64,000 nucleotides of DNA from Thiotrichaceae bacterium (GTDB lineage: Bacteria; Pseudomonadota; Gammaproteobacteria; Beggiatoales; Beggiatoaceae): positions 124,001-188,000 of the forward strand of contig JAABRD010000002.1 in NCBI GenBank assembly GCA_011391085.1. The letters run 5' to 3'. Position numbers and translations under genes: made by a program. Every line of letters starts with the position of its first letter. The stretch's first letter is position 1. The notes under the pieces are model-generated. The model worked only from the letters and a program-made list of their open reading frames with translations. It was not told the DNA's origin and searched no databases. Positions 60,817-64,000 of this stretch are shown piece by piece.

Positions 60817-61139
60817 ATCAATATCGTTCTTACATTGAACAACTGCTAACGGCACACAGTGATTACCGCCCCACTTATGGCGAAGTGGAAGTGCAATTGA
60901 TTTTTGATAAGGAACGTGACCACTATCAATTGGTCAATCTGGGATGGCATGGTCCCAAACGGATTCGTGGCTGTGTGTTGCATATCGACCTCAAAGGCGA
61001 GAAAATTTGGATTCAACACGATGGCACTGAGGTTGGGATAGCCAATGAATTGGTGGCCTTAGGCGTTCCCAAAGAAGACATTGTGTTGGCCTTTCATGCC
61101 CAGTCCAGGCGGCCTTATACGGGCTTTGCAGTAAATTAA
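60804..61139 (+). CDS. xisI: XisI-family protein
   Basis: The 111-residue product matches XisI: NQYRSYIEQLLTAHSDYRP, EVEVQLIFDKERDHYQLVN, GWHGPKRIRGCVLHIDLKGE, KIWIQHDGTEVGIANELVAL, and VLAFHAQSRRPYTGFAV. It starts inside the end of xisH (13-bp overlap), so the two proteins are probably made together as a complex. Two palindromes follow directly. No recombinase gene or element boundary is visible, so a role in excision here is not supported. Confidence 0.93.
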   Translation: MAKLNQYRSYIEQLLTAHSDYRPTYGEVEVQLIFDKERDHYQLVNLGWHGPKRIRGCVLHIDLKGEKIWIQHDGTEVGIANELVALGVPKEDIVLAFHAQSRRPYTGFAVN

Positions 61140-61208
61140 GGAGTAGCCCAAAACCTGTTTTGGACTCCAACAATCCCACGCCGGAGTCCAAGACGAGTCT
61201 TGGACTCC
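61140..61208. terminator. two palindromes between convergent xisI and fic genes
   Basis: GGAGTAGCCCAAAACC / GGTTTTGGACTCC-like (61140-61168, imperfect) and GGAGTCCAAGACG / CGTCTTGGACTCC (61183-61208, near-perfect). They belong to the same family as 44279 and 45745, again between convergent genes. Confidence 0.7.
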
Positions 61209-61946
61209 TTATTCAATTCCCAACGCATACCAATAAGGTGCAAAACTCTCCACCACCAATTTTCCTATCAACACCAAAAATGGTTCATAATCCCCCTCCA
61301 CATGCGCCTTATCCAACGTTTCATAGTAGGTCAATCTTTGTTCCACTGGTAACACTACCGCAGGAAAGCCTCCTTTCAGCAATTCTAAGTTCATTAACAA
61401 TCTTGCCGTGCGCCCATTGCCATCGGCAAACGGGTGAATTTTCACCAATTCACTATGTACCCTAGCCGCCCGTTCCACTGGATGTTGTGTCACCCATTGC
61501 GTATGGTACTGTTCCATGAAGTTGGCCATTTCAAAAGGGGCTTGTAGAAAACTGGGGGGACGATGTTGGGCGCCGGCAATAAGGACGTTAATCGTCCGAT
61601 ATTTCCCCGCATTCTCATCATCCAAGTATTTTAAAACTAACTGATGAATATTCTTGATTTGCCACTCCGATAATTTCTCAGTACCTTGGGCTAACGTTTC
61701 TACAAATTCAATGGCGTGTTGATGATTAATAACCTCCAGATGTTCTCGCAACGTCTTCCCTCCCACCGTGACTCCTTCCAAAACCACTTTCGTTTCTCTC
61801 AAGGTCAAGGTGTTACCTTCAATGGCATTGGAATGGTAGGTCCAGCGCAACCATAAGTTTTCGCGCAAATTACGCACCACCGTGTCAGGTAAGGGACGGT
61901 AACGGTCTAACTTATCTTTAAGTAAATCCAAATGAGAAAAGTTCAT
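61209..61946 (-). CDS. Fic-domain protein (AMPylase-like)
   Basis: The 245-residue product has the complete Fic motif HPFADGNGRTAR (171-182), with the catalytic His171, and a flap region around KYRTINVLIAGAQHRPP. An N-terminal inhibitory helix has S39...E43-G44 (SNAIEG), which fits the self-inhibited class II Fic enzymes. Fic proteins transfer AMP or another nucleotide to Ser/Thr/Tyr of a target. The gene overlaps the upstream 86-residue gene by ATGA. The partner and target are unknown. Confidence 0.9.
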   Translation of the reverse strand: MNFSHLDLLKDKLDRYRPLPDTVVRNLRENLWLRWTYHSNAIEGNTLTLRETKVVLEGVTVGGKTLREHLEVINHQHAIEFVETLAQGTEKLSEWQIKNIHQLVLKYLDDENAGKYRTINVLIAGAQHRPPSFLQAPFEMANFMEQYHTQWVTQHPVERAARVHSELVKIHPFADGNGRTARLLMNLELLKGGFPAVVLPVEQRLTYYETLDKAHVEGDYEPFLVLIGKLVVESFAPYWYALGIE

Positions 61947-62203
61947 GGTATTATGGTCATTAACTCAAATCCAAGAGTCCAAAGCGTAGCTTTGTCCGGG
62001 TCACGCACAAAGCTACGCTTTGGACTCCTGAACCAAGAAGCCGCACTTAGGGAAGCTTGCGTCTGTTGAAACGAGTTGTCCCATTGCCACTCATCTTGAA
62101 GGTCGGCAAGATATTCTCTCAAATGTTCAACCACTTGAATCTGCAAAACCTCAGGTAAAGTTTCCAGCATAGTGACTACAGTAGTAATGGCCGTAGATGA
62201 CAT
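61943..62203 (-). CDS. antitoxin-like small protein with repeat-derived C-terminus
   Basis: The 86-residue product has a conserved N-terminal part: MLETLPEVLQIQVVEHLREY, LADLQDEWQWDNSFQQTQ, LSAA. It follows the pattern of small helical antitoxin-like proteins that precede RelE/PIN-type genes in cyanobacteria and sulfur bacteria. From residue ~56 onward (SWFRSPKRSFVRDPDKATLW) the code is a palindromic repeat (61975-62028), so the original C-terminus has been replaced. Its stop overlaps the fic start. Whether it still works is doubtful. Confidence 0.6.
   Translation of the reverse strand: MSSTAITTVVTMLETLPEVLQIQVVEHLREYLADLQDEWQWDNSFQQTQASLSAASWFRSPKRSFVRDPDKATLWTLGFELMTIIP
61975..62028. repeat. 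palindrome that ran into the antitoxin-like gene
   Basis: GAGTCCAAAGCGTAGCTTTG ... CAAAGCTACGCTTTGGACTC with a 14-bp centre. It belongs to the same family as 14190 and 24013. It encodes the last ~30 residues of the 61943-62203 gene. Confidence 0.85.
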
Positions 62204-62381
62204 CGTTGTTTAGGGGCCCTGTTGAAAATAATGTGTTTGTATTAAAGTCTAGTAGAGTGCTTGCCCACCCCACCCATTTGAAAAGTAGGGGGGCGTCCTA
62301 CGCACCATTCTTAATTCCTGCATCGTCTCCAAATTTTGAGAACAGGTGCGCTTTGATTCCAAAATCAATGAAGACGAACAA

Positions 62382-63236
62382 TTAATAAAAATTCCCTGAC
62401 AACACGTATCGTTTACCAGTCTGATCATAAATCAACTGACAACATTCCCGGGCCTCTCGCCGATTTCCTAACCGATAGAATAGCTTGGCAATTTGATGCA
62501 ACAAACGTTCTCTCGTGTGGTCTAAACTCTGGTCTTTTGCCAACGTGTCCCGATTGTAAAGTGTTAAAGCCCGTCTGTAATGGATTAATGCCTCCTCAAA
62601 ATGACGTCGGTTATTTAAAATCAAGGCAATCTGTTCAAGCAGATCAGCACGTTCCTGGTCTAAAGCCCTATTTGAAATTATCCAGGGCTGATTATAAACC
62701 GATAAAGCTTGACGATAGAAATGCAACGAATCGTCGAATCGTTTTTCCTGATAACAGGTTGACCCAGCCGCTTCTAATTGTTTGGCACGATGCGCGGCGA
62801 TGGTTAGACGGGTTATCGACCACAGTTTTTCAATCACCAATAGCGTAAAAACGGTGATACCTACCCATTCATCACTTAGAAGGTCTTGCGGATACAGAAA
62901 AATGATCAATACGCTGAAAAACAGTGGAATGCCTTCGCCATAACCGATGTCTTTAACCTTTCGGTAGCGGTGATACAGTTCCAATCTGTCAAGGACAAAG
63001 TCAAAGATGTTATTGATGGCCAGTTTTCGCAAATGCTTTAACAGATATTCCACAAAGTCATCCTGAATATCCATGACCGTTAACACCCATCGATAGCATC
63101 TTTCGGCATAGTTGACTATCAACTGCACCAGCAGACTAATCAGGATGATGATAAATAAAGCGGTGCCAAAGGACGTTTTAAAGATTTCAACGTAACTTTG
63201 ATTGCCAAAAAAAAATTGCAGTATATTCTCAGACAT
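62382..63236 (-). CDS. membrane protein with C-terminal TPR-like repeats
   Basis: The 284-residue product has two N-terminal helices (~20-40, ALFIIILISLLVQLIV, and ~105-150, FFSVLIIFLYP with WVGITVFTLLVIEKLWS). A cytoplasmic helical domain (~155-280) has at least two TPR-like units: SLHFYRQALSVYNQ and EALIHYRRALTLYN, each preceded by LDxxRxxLLxQIA. TPR pairs of this kind hold partner proteins. The ATG at 63236 has AGGAGGTG 5 bp upstream, an excellent ribosome-binding site. The partner is unknown. Confidence 0.8.
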   Translation of the reverse strand: MSENILQFFFGNQSYVEIFKTSFGTALFIIILISLLVQLIVNYAERCYRWVLTVMDIQDDFVEYLLKHLRKLAINNIFDFVLDRLELYHRYRKVKDIGYGEGIPLFFSVLIIFLYPQDLLSDEWVGITVFTLLVIEKLWSITRLTIAAHRAKQLEAAGSTCYQEKRFDDSLHFYRQALSVYNQPWIISNRALDQERADLLEQIALILNNRRHFEEALIHYRRALTLYNRDTLAKDQSLDHTRERLLHQIAKLFYRLGNRREARECCQLIYDQTGKRYVLSGNFY

Positions 63237-63709
63237 AAAACTCACCTCCTATTTCTCTCGTTTCGTGTGCTTGTGACACCTAAATACGTTGGAGTCCGGA
63301 ATTGATTCCGTCTCCCTTGGCCGTTGGAGTACGGAATTGATTCCGTCGGGCCGTTGGAGTACGGAATTGATTCCGTCGGGCCGTTGGAGTACGGAATTGA
63401 TTCCGTCGGGCCGTTGGAGTACGGAATTGATTCCGTCTTTTCTGACTACCAACGGAATAAATTCCGTACTCCAACGGCAGGCACGGAATGAATTCCGGAC
63501 TCCAACGGCAGGAACGGAATAAATTCCGGACTCCAACGGCAGGCACGGAATGAATTCCGGACTCCAACGGCAGGAACGGAATAAATTCCGTACTCCAACG
63601 GCAGGAACGGAATGAATTACGGACTCCAACGGTAGGCACGGAATGAATTACGGACTCCAACGGTAGGCACGGAATGAATTCCGGACTCCAACGGCAACCC
63701 ACCAATCCA
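63237..63709. repeat. two head-to-head palindromic repeat arrays
   Basis: The first block has GGAATTGATTCCG at 63298, 63333, 63363, 63393 and 63423 (mostly 30-bp period). The second, inverted block has GGAAT(A/G)AATTCCG-type cores at 63454, 63485, 63516, 63547, 63578, 63609, 63640 and 63671 (31-bp period). The blocks are oriented toward each other around TCTTTTCTGACTACC. They belong to the same family as 18565 and 31138. No gene is present. Confidence 0.9.
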
Positions 63710-63892
63710 CTACTGGGCTACAGGAAGATTCATCTGTGGTAAGTTGAAATGATATTTCGTTTTCACCTCTTCGGCGATTCGTTTCAATTTATTTAGGTAT
63801 TCTTCGGGAGTCAAGTGACGGTCTTCCTGATAACATTGTTCTTTCCACTGACGGACCTCCAATAGTGAAGGGTCTTCTTGATATTTAGTCAT
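63710..63892 (-). CDS. small helical protein overlapping a PIN gene
   Basis: The 60-residue product is charged and helical: DPSLLEVRQWKEQCYQED, LTPEEYLNKLKRIAEEV, then a polar tail. Its start overlaps the end of the PIN gene (8 bp). Size, charge and position resemble the 65-residue genes at 49516 and 50432 although the sequences differ. It is probably a partner of the PIN protein; no named family is recognised. Confidence 0.65.
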   Translation of the reverse strand: MTKYQEDPSLLEVRQWKEQCYQEDRHLTPEEYLNKLKRIAEEVKTKYHFNLPQMNLPVAQ

Positions 63893-64000
63893 CGTTTATA
63901 ACCTCTAGCGGGGTAACCAGTTCTAATTTTTTGGTATAACCTTGAGTCAAATTTACCCCATTAATTTTTTCTCGCTTTTTAAGGTTAGCCAAGTGTTTCA
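63885..64000 (-). CDS. PIN-domain protein, C-terminal end (rest outside window)
   Basis: The minus-strand frame from the window end reads KHLANLKKREKINGVNLTQG, then YTKKLELVTPLEVINDD and stop. This is the closing strand-helix of PIN proteins of the W.F.HL....K...IN..N...GY....I.TP.E type. The corresponding end of the PIN protein at 49058 is WNFRHIVHYEKINGYHAVNL. Only ~37 residues are visible and the catalytic part is missing. Its stop codon overlaps the next gene by 8 bp. Confidence 0.7.
   Translation of the reverse strand, partial: KHLANLKKREKINGVNLTQGYTKKLELVTPLEVINDD

Noticed and set aside
60400-61139. an fdxN-type excisable element
   Set aside because: No recombinase gene, no nif/fdx fragments and no matching direct-repeat boundaries were found; xisH-xisI pairs are common without such elements.
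63289-63691. CRISPR array or repeat protein
   Set aside because: Units are contiguous with constant linkers; open frames on several strands are a by-product of repeat units without stop codons.
1-64000. prophage, plasmid origin or rRNA/tRNA genes
   Set aside because: No integrase, capsid, replication, rRNA or tRNA sequence was recognised on either strand by reading.

Overview
The window looks like chromosomal DNA of a gammaproteobacterium, most plausibly a large sulfur bacterium of the Beggiatoa/Thioploca/Thiomargarita type (Thiotrichales). This is an inference from gene content (long-form PstC/PstA, FimV-type domain, two-partner-secretion exoproteins, DUF2799 and YfbK-like lipoproteins, cyanobacterial-type xisH/xisI, many small toxin-antitoxin genes) and from the very high density of short palindromic repeats. 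No rRNA, tRNA or taxonomic marker gene is present. No transposase gene, phage gene or CRISPR array was seen.

Layout. 1-5.6 kb: the 3' part of an ATPase/nuclease gene, a secreted Ig-like repeat protein, a small lipoprotein and a Sel1/PEGA protein. 5.8-14.7 kb: a mixed metabolic/accessory stretch (DUF58 protein, glycerate 2-kinase, HEPN protein, predicted nuclease, ATPase relic, YfbK-like VWA lipoprotein, DUF2799 lipoprotein, orphan livF, panD). 15-21.2 kb: a phosphate-uptake operon on the minus strand, pstC-pstA-pstB-phoU, without pstS and with a 30-bp palindromic repeat array between pstC and pstA. 21.4-33.8 kb: a cell-surface block on the minus strand with three large membrane proteins (two are tandem GT-C-like paralogues) and two tandem filamentous-haemagglutinin-type exoproteins. 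34-44.3 kb: a dCache-HAMP-class III cyclase, a P-loop NTPase, a sensor-MFS fusion, a FimV-domain/ABC substrate-binding fusion, an OPT transporter and a small membrane protein. 44.3-52.5 kb: cyclophilin lipoprotein, lipoprotein, MmeI-like (type IIL) restriction-modification enzyme, then a PIN-domain toxin-antitoxin cluster with a 580-bp duplication, and an ASCH protein. 52.8-60 kb: a 2132-residue cysteine-rich modular secreted protein preceded by a short secreted VWA protein. 60.4-64 kb: xisH-xisI, a Fic protein with a damaged antitoxin-like partner, a TPR membrane protein, and another PIN gene with a small downstream partner running off the end.

Two themes dominate. First, intergenic space is filled by about ten families of short inverted repeats, including a MITE-like element of about 165 bp (copies at 23816, 41338, 45051 and a diverged one at 1211). 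Two copies have perfect 8-bp target duplications. Several repeats have run into coding sequence and changed protein ends. Second, there are many nuclease/toxin-type genes: four PD-(D/E)XK proteins, one HEPN, three PIN genes (one cut by the window edge) plus a decayed copy, one Fic and one MmeI-like enzyme. The large secreted proteins at 1427-3976 and 52844-59242 share a C-terminal module and may belong to one cell-surface system. The PIN genes at 49058, 50028 and the window end each have a small gene overlapping their stop codon, which is the best candidate here for an undescribed arrangement.
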